Source: Anaeramoeba flamelloides (lineage: Eukaryota; Metamonada; Anaeramoebidae). Taken from it: a DNA stretch of 64,000 nt. The notes under the pieces are model-generated. The model was given only the letters and a program-made list of their open reading frames with translations, did no database searches and was not told the DNA's origin. This document shows, piece after piece, positions 49,720 through 60,939 of this stretch. The stretch is taken from contig JANTQA010000057.1 of NCBI GenBank assembly GCA_027625915.1, positions 8,866,001-8,930,000 of the forward strand, in the 5' to 3' direction. How positions within the stretch are numbered: position 1 is the first letter of the stretch; each line of letters starts with the position of its first letter. A program made the position numbers and the translations under genes.

Positions 49720-52404
49720 ATGAAGAGAAAATTGGGTTTAATTATTCTGATTATTTTTTTTTTGATCATTTTCACAAATGAGCAAAAGACTGAAAAAGAA
49801 AGCGAAATAGAAAAAAAAAGCACAATTCCGTCCCAGAACACAGACTCTCAGCATTCTTGCAATGAAGTACTGGTCAGCAAAAATGAAGGGTATTATATCT
49901 ACGATTCAGAAGTTGGGATGTTTCCCAACAGCAACAACATCATCTCACTTTGGCTGGACTATAGCGCTGAGAATTACGAACACTTCATTTCAGGGAAAAT
50001 CTTTGACACCGAAGGAGAGACTGTTGTTGAGACATTTACGGTTGAAGATGAAACGGAGCATACACAACACATGCCTAATTTAGGAGTTTTAAATGAAACG
50101 CATTTTGTGAGTGTCTTTACGAAGGAGCATTACACGACAGTGTATGTGGAGGAACTTTATGGCCAAATCATGGAAATGATTGAAATTAATGGTAAAATGG
50201 AATTGGATGTGGTTGGAAATGATTTTCTTATTAGTTCGGGTAGTACACACAATAGTGATCTTTGTGTTCTTAATGAAACCTACTTTGTATCTGTATGGCC
50301 TTCTCACGTATACACCCAAGACCATGGATCTGTCGACTGGGTTTATGGCCAATTAATTAAAATTAATTCTAGTGAAGATGACTATGTGATTGAAAAAATT
50401 GGATCTGAGGTCCAAATCAACGACAACGAAACGTCCCACGCTATCTCGCCCAAGGCTACAAAATTAAGTGAAAATGGAGACAGGTTTGTTGTTGTCTGGG
50501 TAGATTATAAAATCAACGACCACGGAAACAGAATTGTCGGGCAAATCTTTGAAACAGCAGCAACCAAGAACCAAGGCTTTCAAAGTTATGGAGAAGTCTT
50601 TCAAGTCAACGACGAACGATCAAAGAACCATTATAATTTGGCATTAAGCACGCTCTCTGATTTTAGATATTTTGTTGTTGTGTGGGATAGCTATGATTAT
50701 AACGTTGACGATTACATAACTGATATCTTTGGCAGAGTCTTCGATTCTGCAAATGGGCAAGACACCGATTTACCCCAACGTCTAAATCCAGATTCTACAA
50801 ATTATGATCAGCTGCCAGATGTAGCGCCTTTATCCGAGAATCGATTTGCTGTGATATGGCAAAGCCTTAACGAGACTGAGTCGATCCATAACATCATTGG
50901 GCAAATTTTCACTTTTGACCGAGATAAGAGTGTTGTCGAGAAAAAGGACGAACAATTCATTGTTAATTCCTTTTCCGAAAATGAGCTTCTTGATGCAAGG
51001 ATCTCAAAAAATCATCCATATAACGACAAGTCAGTAATTACATGGATAAGTATGTATTACCCAAGTGATTCTGGTAGTGACAGGAACGCTGGATATAGCA
51101 TCCATGCAAAAATTTATACAGGTGAACCCAAAAATACAATCCAAATTAATAAAAAAATGAATGACATTTCGCTAAATATCCAAAGTAAAGCTAAAGTTCA
51201 AATCGACACCGATTTATTTAAAGACTCGTCTAATTCAGATCTTGAATATTCCGCATATGTTGTAGATTTAAAAGATGGATCAATTCAAAAACACGAATGG
51301 TTCACATACCAAAAAGACAACAGAAAAATCATAATCGACGGTCAAGATTTGTCATATCGGAAAACAAAAACCAAATATAATATAAAAATCTTAGCGTCAA
51401 CCAAATGCTATCAAAAATCACTTTACATTGATTTAAAATTTACAATGAGCAATATGCCAATAATATATTCGTTAATTATTTCTCTAGCCTTTGCAACCAT
51501 GATAATCATAATTACTTTTTTCTTTTTGAAAAGGAAACTAATTAAAAAATTCAAAAATGATCTACTACAAGACGATGATGAAGATATTAAAGAAAATAAT
51601 GGCAACTTTGATTTTGAAGATGACAAGGACAATGACGATAATATTACTAGTAGTGGAAGCAGCAGCAGCAGTAGCAGTACCTCCTATGACGAGGGCGATG
51701 GTGGTGGTAATGAGGATGGTGATGAGAAAAAAGGAATAAAATTAACCGAAATGAACAAAAAGAATAAAAATAAAAATAATAAGCACTCTAAAAGCAAAGA
51801 TCAAAAAAATAGAGAAGAGTATATGGAAATTGATGGTATCGAAAAAATGAATTTAATTGAAACCACAAAAAATTCAAATACTGAAATTTTGAAAGCAGTG
51901 CCAAAGAGAATAATAACTTTATTTATAATTCTGCAATTGTACGGGTGGGTTTTTAATTCAATATTCTATGGACTAATTTTAAGAAATAACCTGAACCGAT
52001 CAAGTTTGAAATATTTGATTTTGCTTCTTGCCATCTTACAAATACTGATATTTCAAATATTTTGCTTAAAATTAATTTTAGTGCAAATTAATAAAAATAC
52101 CAAATTTTCAATAATAAAATTTTCAGCAATTCTCTGGTTAGCTTGCTTGATAATCGGATATATACTTTTATTTACCGATATTGAATATTTGGCATTATAT
52201 TATTCAGTGATTATAGCTGAACTATCAACTGTATTTTTTTATTTTTTCCTTTATTACACCTTGAATAAAAGCAAATTTTGCAATAGACTGACCACAACAA
52301 CAAAAAGAAGAGTAATATCCAATGTTGTCTTAACTGTATTTGTGGTAGCGGTATTGATTGTTACGACAATAATCGTGGCTCGTTCATTAATACATACACT
52401 TTAA
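49720..52404 (+). CDS. large surface membrane protein with bacterial-adhesin-like repeats and a cadherin/dystroglycan-like domain
   Basis: 894 residues from the ATG at 49720; the 15 codons before it are a poly-T read-through. Residues 1-20 are a signal peptide (MKRKLGLIILIIFFLIIF). Residues about 50-465 hold five or six repeats of about 70 residues with the pattern L-x-x-x-x-F-V-V-V-W, a Asp/Asn-rich turn, then I-x-G-Q-I-F and F-x-V-N; examples are RFVVVWVDYKINDHGNRIVG and RFAVIWQSLNETESIHNIIG. This pattern is familiar from large bacterial surface proteins and probably forms a beta-propeller. Residues about 470-565 resemble the dystroglycan-type cadherin-like (CADG) fold: KVQIDTDLFKDSSNSDLEYS, then DGSIQKHEWFTYQKDN. 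A helix follows at about 580-604, then a cytoplasmic acidic/Ser/Lys-rich stretch, then about five more helices (731-890). The domain reading is by eye; the ligand and role are unknown. A surface sensor or adhesion protein is inferred. Confidence 0.7.
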   Translation: MKRKLGLIILIIFFLIIFTNEQKTEKESEIEKKSTIPSQNTDSQHSCNEVLVSKNEGYYIYDSEVGMFPNSNNIISLWLDYSAENYEHFISGKIFDTEGETVVETFTVEDETEHTQHMPNLGVLNETHFVSVFTKEHYTTVYVEELYGQIMEMIEINGKMELDVVGNDFLISSGSTHNSDLCVLNETYFVSVWPSHVYTQDHGSVDWVYGQLIKINSSEDDYVIEKIGSEVQINDNETSHAISPKATKLSENGDRFVVVWVDYKINDHGNRIVGQIFETAATKNQGFQSYGEVFQVNDERSKNHYNLALSTLSDFRYFVVVWDSYDYNVDDYITDIFGRVFDSANGQDTDLPQRLNPDSTNYDQLPDVAPLSENRFAVIWQSLNETESIHNIIGQIFTFDRDKSVVEKKDEQFIVNSFSENELLDARISKNHPYNDKSVITWISMYYPSDSGSDRNAGYSIHAKIYTGEPKNTIQINKKMNDISLNIQSKAKVQIDTDLFKDSSNSDLEYSAYVVDLKDGSIQKHEWFTYQKDNRKIIIDGQDLSYRKTKTKYNIKILASTKCYQKSLYIDLKFTMSNMPIIYSLIISLAFATMIIIITFFFLKRKLIKKFKNDLLQDDDEDIKENNGNFDFEDDKDNDDNITSSGSSSSSSSTSYDEGDGGGNEDGDEKKGIKLTEMNKKNKNKNNKHSKSKDQKNREEYMEIDGIEKMNLIETTKNSNTEILKAVPKRIITLFIILQLYGWVFNSIFYGLILRNNLNRSSLKYLILLLAILQILIFQIFCLKLILVQINKNTKFSIIKFSAILWLACLIIGYILLFTDIEYLALYYSVIIAELSTVFFYFFLYYTLNKSKFCNRLTTTTKRRVISNVVLTVFVVAVLIVTTIIVARSLIHTL

Positions 52405-53187
52405 GATCAAGTGTTATTGTTATTCCAACTTTTTATTTTTAGAAATAAGGATGTTTTTTTTTTGAAAAGGGATTACTTCTCTTTTATGTTTTCCTAAATT
52501 TTATTTCAATCAATTTGACTGAAAAAAAAAAAAAATTAAAAAAATATTCCTTAAAAAATAACAAATAATAAAAATAATATATAAACTATTTCCAAAATAG
52601 AGGACCAAATTTATTTTGAAATATCTTTATTAAACTTTAATACTAATAAAACCATTTAAATATACAAAATTATTATTTAATCATTTATCGATTCTTAATA
52701 ATAATTCAATTTGTTTATTAGTATGAAATTAGATAAATAAAAGTTATCAAAATTTCCTTATCGTGGTTTTAAATGATTTTTTTTTTTTATGAGTAAAAAT
52801 TGATTTTTATTTTTTTTCTTTTTGCTTAAAAATTTATTTTCATGAGAAGAGGTTTAATCTTTGTAAATATTTGAATAGAAGGGGAAAATTAGAACTATTT
52901 TTTATATTGTATAAAAAAAATCTTTTGTACCCTTTCCATATTTACATTTTTTATTGAAATTGGTTGTACATTGTTTTTTTTCTCAAATAAAAGTTTTAAT
53001 TGTATGATTTTATTTTTTTGAATATATTTTAAAAAAAATATTTTGAAATAGATTAAATATGTATTGATTCAATTATTATTAATATTTCGCTTATTTTTTT
53101 TATTACAAATTTAAAAATATACCCACTAATAAAGATATTTTTTTTTGAAATGTAATAAAAATAGAAAATATTTTGAAAATTTCTTAG

Positions 53188-53218
<31 letters not shown>

Positions 53219-53913
53219 CCTTTTATAAATTTTTTATCTTGTTTTCTTTTTAATTTTTTCTTTTTCTTTTTCTAAGGAAGAATAATTTGGAATATTATCA
53301 CTTTTTTTATTATCTTAATTAGTAAATAGTCTAAAAAAAGATAAAAAAAATTATTGGCAGTGATATTAATAAACCTTGATTAGTTTGAAGGAAGATGATT
53401 AATACCACCTTAGCACTATGGAAATTATATTTTTTTGAGTCTGTATCGAGATTCAAAACCAAGAATTATAAAAGAAAATTTTTGAATAAATGTAACAATA
53501 TAAGTGAAATGTTATATTTTTTTTGGGTATTTTGGATCTAAATTGGCTGAATAAAGAGTAAATAAAAATAAAAAAATAATTAATTTCCTATTTTTGAAAT
53601 GATAATTATGATGAACTTGTCATTCAAAGTATATATATATATATATATAAAATCTAAATCTAATTATAAATCTATATTGAATTTAAATATTGGATTTTTT
53701 CAATTGGTGACAAATTCAAAACAAAGCTTACAATTATCGAAGATAGAATTTGATGATTTCTTTGAAATGGTCTTACCTTTTGATTTTAAAGTCTTTAGAA
53801 ATTAATGATCCATAAAAAATCGAAAAACTTTTTAAAAAATTATTTATCATTCAGAAGGTTTGTAGTTAAAAATTCAAATATTGATATTTTTTCTCTGTTA
53901 AATTTTTGTTCTA
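52405..53913. other. AT-rich spacer
   Basis: About 1.5 kb after the surface-protein gene, with (AT)n tracts at 53190-53211 and 53629-53650. The plus-strand frame at 53599-53805 ends with a mixed-composition stretch (SKIEFDDFFEMVLPFDFKVF) but has no other support. Confidence 0.4.
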
Positions 53914-54099
53914 TTATAAAATTTCACGGTTGTAATAGGCTATCACATTACCATAAAATCCTCTGATAATAGGGCAAGTATGATACAGAAAATAAAATTT
54001 TTGTTTATCATAAATTTCACAATATGGTTGGAACGGCTGTAAAGATCGATCTATATCAAAACATAAAGAAATAAATGATAGATTTCCTAATACCTTATC
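53914..54099 (-). pseudogene. coding-like remnant, possibly LINE C-terminal region
   Basis: A 61-codon minus-strand frame ending in TAA with protein-like composition and raised GC: FDIDRSLQPFQPYCEIYDKQ, then FYFLYHTCPIIRGFYGNVIA. The C-x-x-x plus F-x-x-x-x-C-P-x-x-R pattern resembles the Cys/His region near the end of LINE reverse transcriptase ORFs (compare HFL-DCPAY in the LINE at 58.3-59.5 kb). It could instead be the last exon of an unknown host gene. Confidence 0.3.
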
Positions 54100-54531
54100 T
54101 TATATGTGTTTGATTTATAACTTGATAAAAAAAATCCTTTTATTTTTCCTTTTTATTCTATTAACAAAAGTATATTTTACATTTCAATTTTAAACCTTTA
54201 ATTTTAAAATAAGCCATTGAAAATTCTATTTAATTTTGTTGAGCTGGTTACCTAATTTAGAAATTAAGTAATAACACACAATAATAAAAATAAATAATAA
54301 AATTAAAACCACAACCAATTTTGATATTTAATATAAATAAATAAATTAATTTGAAAACTTTCTTTTAACAATAGAATAATTATGGTAGAAAAAAAAATAA
54401 TTTATAATATTTATAAGTAGCTAATTCCCATATAAAACAAACTAATATGCGAAGGTAGATTTATTTTTAATAATCAATAATCAAAAAAATACTACATTTT
54501 TCTAAAAAAGTACAAACTATATACACAATTT

Positions 54532-54660
54532 TCAATTTAAATAGTTGCGAGATCTAATTATAAATATAACTCTAGAAAATATTTTTCGAATGAGGGGACA
54601 ATTGGGTATTTTCATTTGGTAGAGGCGTGTATTAAATTTGAAATGGATGGGTATTTTTTC
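54532..54660 (-). pseudogene. second coding-like remnant, similar to the one at 53.9 kb
   Basis: A 42-codon minus-strand frame to TGA reading FNTRLYQMKIPNCPLIRKIF. Its N/H-C-P-(L/I)-I-R-x-(I/F) core matches TCPIIRGFYG of 53914-54099, so the two may be degenerate copies of the same element. LINE origin is a guess. Confidence 0.25.
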
Positions 54661-55026
54661 AGAATAAATAGATAAAGAAAAAGATATTCAAAGGAATCAA
54701 AATTTATATTTATTTTCTTTGCTTTATTTTTTTTTTCTCAAATTAGATTTAAAAGAGGAAAACAAAAAAAGTAAATAATCTATCAATTTTTTTGATATTT
54801 AACCCTTATAATAAAATAATAAGAACTAAAAAAAAAAAAATGATACTTTTATGTTATACAATTAGATTAATAATATTGTAAATTGATAGTTGTGAAATAT
54901 TTATTGAAAGAAAGAAATATTTGCATATTTTGGAGCCTTTTTTATTTAAAATAAATAAATTTTTTATTTTTTACAAAATAAGAAATTTTCAAACAAAAGC
55001 AAAATCGCTGATTTTGAAATGAGGTT

Positions 55027-56390
55027 TTAATTATAAAGATCACATTTGCTACCTCTGAAATGTTGGTAGGGATCTCTATCGGTGATTAAAGCTTCACATT
55101 TATAACACCAATAGCAATGACAGGCGCCGCATGTCATTTTATTACAGCCGGCAGTCTTTGAGCATACTGCGCCACATTTTGGGCATTGCTTGGCGCCGAT
55201 ACTGTTCTTGTACTCTTCAAAGGCACGGTCTGCGTCGTCGTTTTCAAGCTTCCATTTTTGGAACTGTTCACAAGTTGATCCGTCGTGCCATTCCACATTG
55301 CACTTTCGGCAAAAATGGTAGTCGCAATAATAGCACCGCATCTCGACTTGGTTGTCTTGGAAAAACATGGGCTTACCACAGTTTGGCTTTGGGCAACGGC
55401 AACACTTTTCAGGGTTCTTGTCCACAAAAATACCAAGCGAAAAGTCATAATACTGGTTAAGCACCTTTTGATCCATACGAAGATTTAAAATATTATTATC
55501 GGGAATAATTGTTTTAACTTTTTTGCCTTTACAAATCGGGCACATGATTGGGAGTTTCCTTGATCGGATTTCAATTTCGCAATATCGTGTTGCACATGCT
55601 GTAAGTTTTTTCAATTTTTGAATTTTCATACATTCGAAAAATAAGAAAAAAAAATTAATCATGAATTTTTTTGGCATTAATGATTTGAAAGAATTTGTGT
55701 TTTTTTCTTTTCCGAAAAAATCTAAACAAAATACAAAAAAAATTGAGATATTTACTACTACAAATTTTGTGACCACAAGCTGTAATATGAAACACATCCT
55801 CCATTGAGTTTTGGACATAACAAATCTATTATTCATTATCGTTCAATTTTCGTTAGTTTTTGTTTTTTTTTTTTTTTTTTGTTTTTTGTTTTTTTTTTTT
55901 TTGTTTTTTGTTTTTTGTTATCTTTTTAGAACATTTGAATCGAAGAAAAGAAGAAGAAAATATTACCTCACAAAGGAAAGGTCCATAGATCGATTCAAGC
56001 TTTTTGGCATATTTTTCATCTTCGAGTGTTTGTATAACAATTTTCTCATCTTCAAATAATTTTGTTTTTATCTTGTTTATTTGTTTAAGCGATTTTTTTA
56101 ATTTTTCTTTGTTGTTTTGGTTGTTTTTTATCAAGTATTTTTTCTTTTTTTTTATCGTCTTAAATTCGGTTTTTAAGTGTTCTTTTTCTTTTAAAAGTAC
56201 TTGTTTTCTTTGCTTGCATTTATTTAAAACTTCTATTAAGTCGTTTAAAGAAAGATCTTTTGTGATCGAAATATATTAAATTTCAAGAATGAATGAAAAA
56301 GAAAAAGAATTAAGTGTTGGTTTATGTGCTAACTCAAGAATAACAAAATAATTTACCCATTAAATTATTGGTTTCAATTTGGTTTGTCAT
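55027..56390 (-). CDS. RBR-type E3 ubiquitin ligase, RNF14-like, four exons
   Basis: Exons 56390-56357, 56256-55967, 55825-55756 and 55598-55027 (introns 100, 141 and 157 bp; donors GTAAAT, GTAATA, GTAAAT; phases 1, 0 and 1) give 321 residues. An N-terminal Lys/Glu-rich coiled coil precedes RING1: C107-E-I-C110, A-C125-G-H127-K-I-C130-S-T-C133, C138 and C151-P-I-C154. The IBR zinc region includes CYYCDYHFCRKCNVEWHDGS, and RING2 is CPKCGAVCSKTAGCNKMTC with Cys283 in the catalytic position. The tail DRDPYQHFRGSKCDLYN matches ANPYKHFNDPGSPC of RNF14. RBR ligases take ubiquitin from E2 onto the RING2 cysteine and then pass it to the target. The N-terminal RWD domain of animal RNF14 and the Ariadne domain are absent. 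RING1 is only complete when the exons are joined, which supports the model. Confidence 0.94.
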
Positions 56391-57895
56391 TTGGTGTGTT
56401 TTATTTTCGATTAAAAATAATAATAAATGAGAAAAGGATAAAAAATGAAATCTCAAAATTTTGTTTAATTAAGGACTCAACTAATTTTATCTTCTTTCAG
56501 ATCACAGTCAGATTCAAAAATATATTCGTATTCTTAAAACAGTGTTGAGTTGAGAGATTTGGTTAAAATTTAAAATTTAGGTTGGTTTTATTGAGCTTTT
56601 TCGTATTTTGTGTAAACCATTTTTATCTTTCAAGAATTTCAAATTTAATTTGAAAAGGTTTGAAAATCAAATCTCCATATAACAAAAACGTTTCTTTTCA
56701 TTTTGAAGGATTTTATATATGACTGTAAGGGTTTCAATAAACTTGAAAATGAATGGAAAGGAACTAGCAAAAATATAATAAATTTCTTTGGTGTTAAAAG
56801 ATTGTAATTTCAAGGGTAAAATATTCTAAAATATGAATTTATGTAAGAGAAACTAATCGAAAAAATGAAAACAAAATTAATTGAGTACTTTCGAATTAAA
56901 TCAAGAAAAAAACCTCTTTAAAAGATAAAGCAATTATTCCAAATTTCAAAAATATCAATAAACAGAAAAATCTTGGTCTAAGATATTAAAATAAGGAGTA
57001 TTATTTAAAATTTATTTTTTTGTGAATTTTAAATAATGGGCAAAAAATTGAAAAAAAAAAATCTCAATGAATATTTAATTTTTTAATATCAATTAATTCA
57101 GATATTGTATAATGCTTTCTATTCAAGATCTCTTATTGAACCATGTGTTTTTTTATTATGTCAATATTTTAAAAATTCACAGATAGAAAATTTAAAAGAA
57201 TAAATTTAAAAAAATCCTTTGTAAATATCTCTCGAACTAAATACCAAATTATTTAAATTAAAAGAGTATTTCTTGTAAAAAAGTTTAGTCTTTGTAATGA
57301 AAAATCATTATTGAGTAATTTATGGAAATTGATATTTCAGAACTTTGTCGGTTTTTTTTTTATATTTATTTATTTTTATTTTTATTTTATTAATATTGTA
57401 TCAGTTTTTAATCAAAGATAATACTATATTGAATAGTTTTCAATAGATAACACAAATTTTAAGTTTGATTTAAAATTTTCTTATTTTGGATGAATAAGGT
57501 ATTTTTTTTAAAAAAAGAATTATTTTGAATAGTGCGGGGGTTCTCCTATATCTGTTTTTCAATAAATAATGATGGGTTTTAACAACTGAAAGTTGCAAAT
57601 TTTAGGTTTTAAGGCAAATATTAAAAAATATTTGTGGAATTTTTTTTTTGAAATTTTCATTTGAAAAAAATGAGATTATCAAAACTGAACTCCCTTTCAA
57701 AATCATTAACCGATTAAAAATCAAATACTAAAGAAAATTATTTTTAATAATTTAAGTTATCTATTATAATATAAAAATTTTGATTTTGATATTCAGTTCT
57801 ATACTCAAGAGATATTTATTTTTTGTCTAAAAATAAAAGAAAAAAAAATTAAAAAAACTGTTAAAAAAATTTTGACCATTTATTTAAATGGAACA
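56391..57895. other. AT-rich intergenic region upstream of the RBR gene
   Basis: About 1.5 kb, no gene or recognised repeat. A short GC-richer stretch at 57531-57545 (GTGCGGGGGTTCTCC) stands out but has no identified role. Confidence 0.45.
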
Positions 57896-58160
57896 TTACA
57901 TAAAAAATAGAAAAAGTAAAAAAGTAAAAAAAAAACCGTTTATCGATTCTCCTTCCATTTGAATAACTAAATCTAATCTATTTTTCATATTTGAAACCAA
58001 TTTTTTCATTAATTCATCTGTTACTACTTTCCAATTTTTCATTTTTATTTTCCATTTTAACAAAGCACTATCGAAAAAATAAAAAAGAGAAAAAATGATT
58101 TATTTGCAAACTTTTCATTGTGAGGGGAAAAACTTACAAATCAGACTTAAAGTAATTCAA
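57896..58160 (-). CDS. possible small spliced gene, 3' part
   Basis: Minus-strand. A terminal exon 58067-57896 follows ATTTTTTCGATAG and encodes 57 codons to TAA: ALLKWKIKMKNWKVVTDELM, then KKLVSNMKNRLDLVIQMEGE and a hydrophobic tail. A GTAAGT donor at 58137 lies 70 bp upstream and its phase (2) fits the acceptor, joining FKSD to the exon. The preceding exon is open for only about ten codons before an in-frame stop, so the start was not found. The charged helix-rich composition is clearly protein-like. Function unknown; a decayed gene is possible. The LINE on the other strand begins about 120 bp upstream. Confidence 0.35.
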
Positions 58161-58276
58161 AATTCAAATGTAACATGGTCCATTTATTATGAAATTTAGT
58201 TTATAAAATCTCCCAAATTATTATTTTTTTGTTGGAATTTTTTTTTGAAATGGTTATGACAAAATAAGAATTTTTT

Positions 58277-59473
58277 GGAGATCCCTTATCACCAATTCTC
58301 TTCCCATTTATATCTCATTTCCTACTAGAAAAGTTAAAAACTTTAGCTGTTCATGTTCAAATGTATGCAGATGATCTTATTCTTATTATGAAAGGGCCAT
58401 TAATCTCTCTAAAAATTAACTTAGAAAGGATTTTTGAAATAATAAACAGATTCGGGATGAACCCACATAATAAAAAAACCAAATTTAAAAAAGAATTAAT
58501 AGATATTTTTTATCTTGGGATTTGGTTAGAAAAAAACACACATCTTGAATATAATTTCAAAAAAGTAGAAAAGTCCTTGGAAACACTTAATCGATTGTTT
58601 CAACAAAATAAACTCAACAATGGAGTCAAAATAACTTCTTTCAAAGCTCTCATTTTAAGTCAACTTTATTATGGTCTTGAAATATTTGACTTGAAACAAA
58701 ATTATTTTGAAAGAATTGATAGATTTATCAATAAATCAGTCACAAATTTCTTACTAATTAATATCCATTCACCTCGATTAATTTATAAAACTGAAGCAAA
58801 AATTGATCTCGCTAGATTAAAAGTATACCGAAGAAAATATAAATTGATAGAAAAATTAGATTTCTTAAATTTAAAAAAATTAAAAACAATACTAAATTTT
58901 CGAAAATTGGAAAATGAAAATATTAATTGGCACACTAAGGGATTAAAATTATTAGATTTAGAATTAAAAGTTTTTCGATTAACCAAATTGGAAAATTCAC
59001 CTAGTTGGAAAGTTCAACAATATCTAAAAATTATAAAACAACAAAATTACAATTTCAAACAACAAAAATATTTAAACTGGAAAGCTTCAAAAACAATTCT
59101 AAAATTTCGAAATTTTAGTAATTGTTTAAATAGGTACTCTTATGTAACAAGTAAAAATAAAAATAAAAATTGTGATTTATGTAAAGAAAAGTTAAATATT
59201 GATATCATTGAAGATTTCGATCATTTTTTATAGGACTGTCCGGCCTATAAAATAAATCGAAAAATCTGGATATCTGAATTTTTGAAAAAAATAAAAAAAT
59301 TAATAATATCAGAGATATTATTAATAAAAAGAATTCATCATATATACTATCATTAGTAAGTGATAATAAAATTTGTGATTCTTTAACAAAATTTCTAAAA
59401 AAAAGTTTAGAAATTAGGGCACACAGGAGAAAAGCAATTTTCTCTCTTCAAAAATAAAAAAAAAAAAAAAAAA
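58277..59473 (+). mobile_element. 5'-truncated non-LTR retrotransposon (LINE), reverse transcriptase C-terminal half
   Basis: The open frame begins within the reverse transcriptase palm at GDPLSPILFPF (the RQGDPLSP motif, with the preceding residues lost), continues to the catalytic MYADDLILIM and the later FYLGIWLEKN motif, then a thumb and C-terminal region with CDLCKEKLNIDIIEDFDHFL. A TAG at 59231 interrupts the zinc-knuckle-like C-x2-C...H-x4-C, whose last Cys (DCPAY) follows the stop in the same frame; further stops follow before LEIRAHRRKAIFSLQ. The element ends in a poly(A) tract at 59451-59473, as expected of LINE insertion. No upstream endonuclease is seen. The copy is inactive: truncated at the 5' end and broken by stops. 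Target-site duplication could not be defined in the AT-rich flanks. Confidence 0.9.
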
Positions 59474-60939
59474 TAAGAATTTTTTGTAAAATTTTCAATT
59501 TTTTTTTAATTGTGTTGTATTTAGAATAATATTTAAAAAAATGTTACAATTGTTTAATTGTATCAATTTAAAGTTGATTTTTTAACCTGTAATAAAAAAT
59601 AAATGAAGTTAAATATCTATGTTTTTCAAAATTGAAAGGAAAAATCTACAGAAAAAATCCCTAAAAAAGTTGTTTTAAAAAGTCAATTGGGATATTTTAA
59701 GTTCATTTTTTAATAAATATTTTTTAAGGTATTTTTAATGAATAATCAATGAATTTGATTACCCAAAATTATTTTTGATAAGGCAAAGAAAAAGAAAAAA
59801 AAAATAATAATGAAAAATAATTTCTATTAAGTAAAAATCTAATAAATATAAAGCTGAATAAGTTGAAAATTGGAAATTTTATTTGAGATTCAAATGGCTT
59901 TTCATAAATATTGGCACATTTATTCCAAATATCAAAGAAATATAATCAAAAAGTAAATTTGAATTAAAATTACTTTTCTGATTGAAACATTAATTAAATT
60001 AATTGAATTAAAAATATTTCAAAAGATTGTTGTAATTAAATTTTTTATTTTAAGTGGTTTTGGTTTGATAAATAAAGTGGTTTTTTATGCTTTTTTCACA
60101 AAACCAAAAAAAAAAAATAAATTGAGAAAATATATAAGTAACGTTTCAATGAAGGTACGCACTTTTTTGTTCACATATTTTTTTTGGAAAATTTTTAGTT
60201 TTTCACAATATTTTTTTTATGATGATCTACTTTAAACTGAAGATTATTATTTAGTTAATTTCTAAACAATCACAAGTTATTTCGATTCTTCAAAAAGGGC
60301 CGACCTTTTCATGTTAACAGAATTTCTTTGTGTGAAATGGGGTTTAAATTGGGATAAAAGATACTTTTTTTTTCGAAGATATATTTTGATTTAAGTAAAC
60401 TTATGAAAAAGAATTAAAAACTAGTAAAATGTAAATTATTTGCTACTAATGAAAAAATCCATATCAAACTTGATAATGTATCAACCTTGCAAAATCAATG
60501 TATACGTGCATAACGAGTCCATTTTTAACTTTAGCTGATAAGAAATATCAAACTGGTTTTCAAACATTGACACCTTAGTAAATTGCCAGAACAGATTAAT
60601 ATGTAGAAAACACAATATAAACTAGAAATTTGGTTCTCTTAAAACATTTAAAAAGATATATATGGAGATATTCAATATTAAATTGTAATTTTTGATAAAA
60701 AAAATGAAAAAAAGATCCTTTTTTGATCCGACAAAATACTTTATCTCATTTTATTCGTTAAAACATGTTAATTAAAGACAAAATTTGAGAAAAAAAAGAA
60801 TTTAATATTTTTTAAAATTTTGCTTTTATTCAAGATCTAAACCACAAAAGCCAACTTATATCTAAAAGGAATATTTAATATGTGCCCTAAGCTTTAAATA
60901 ACTAAACTTGTGGAAAAAATTAGAGTTCAAATTTTGTAA
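59474..60939. other. AT-rich spacer
   Basis: About 1.5 kb after the LINE tail. No gene, RNA or recognised repeat. Confidence 0.45.

Noticed and set aside
55131-55460. Plus- and minus-strand frames of about 105 residues overlapping the RBR gene
   Set aside because: Other-frame shadows; the zinc-ligand pattern is only present in the 55027-56390 minus-strand model.
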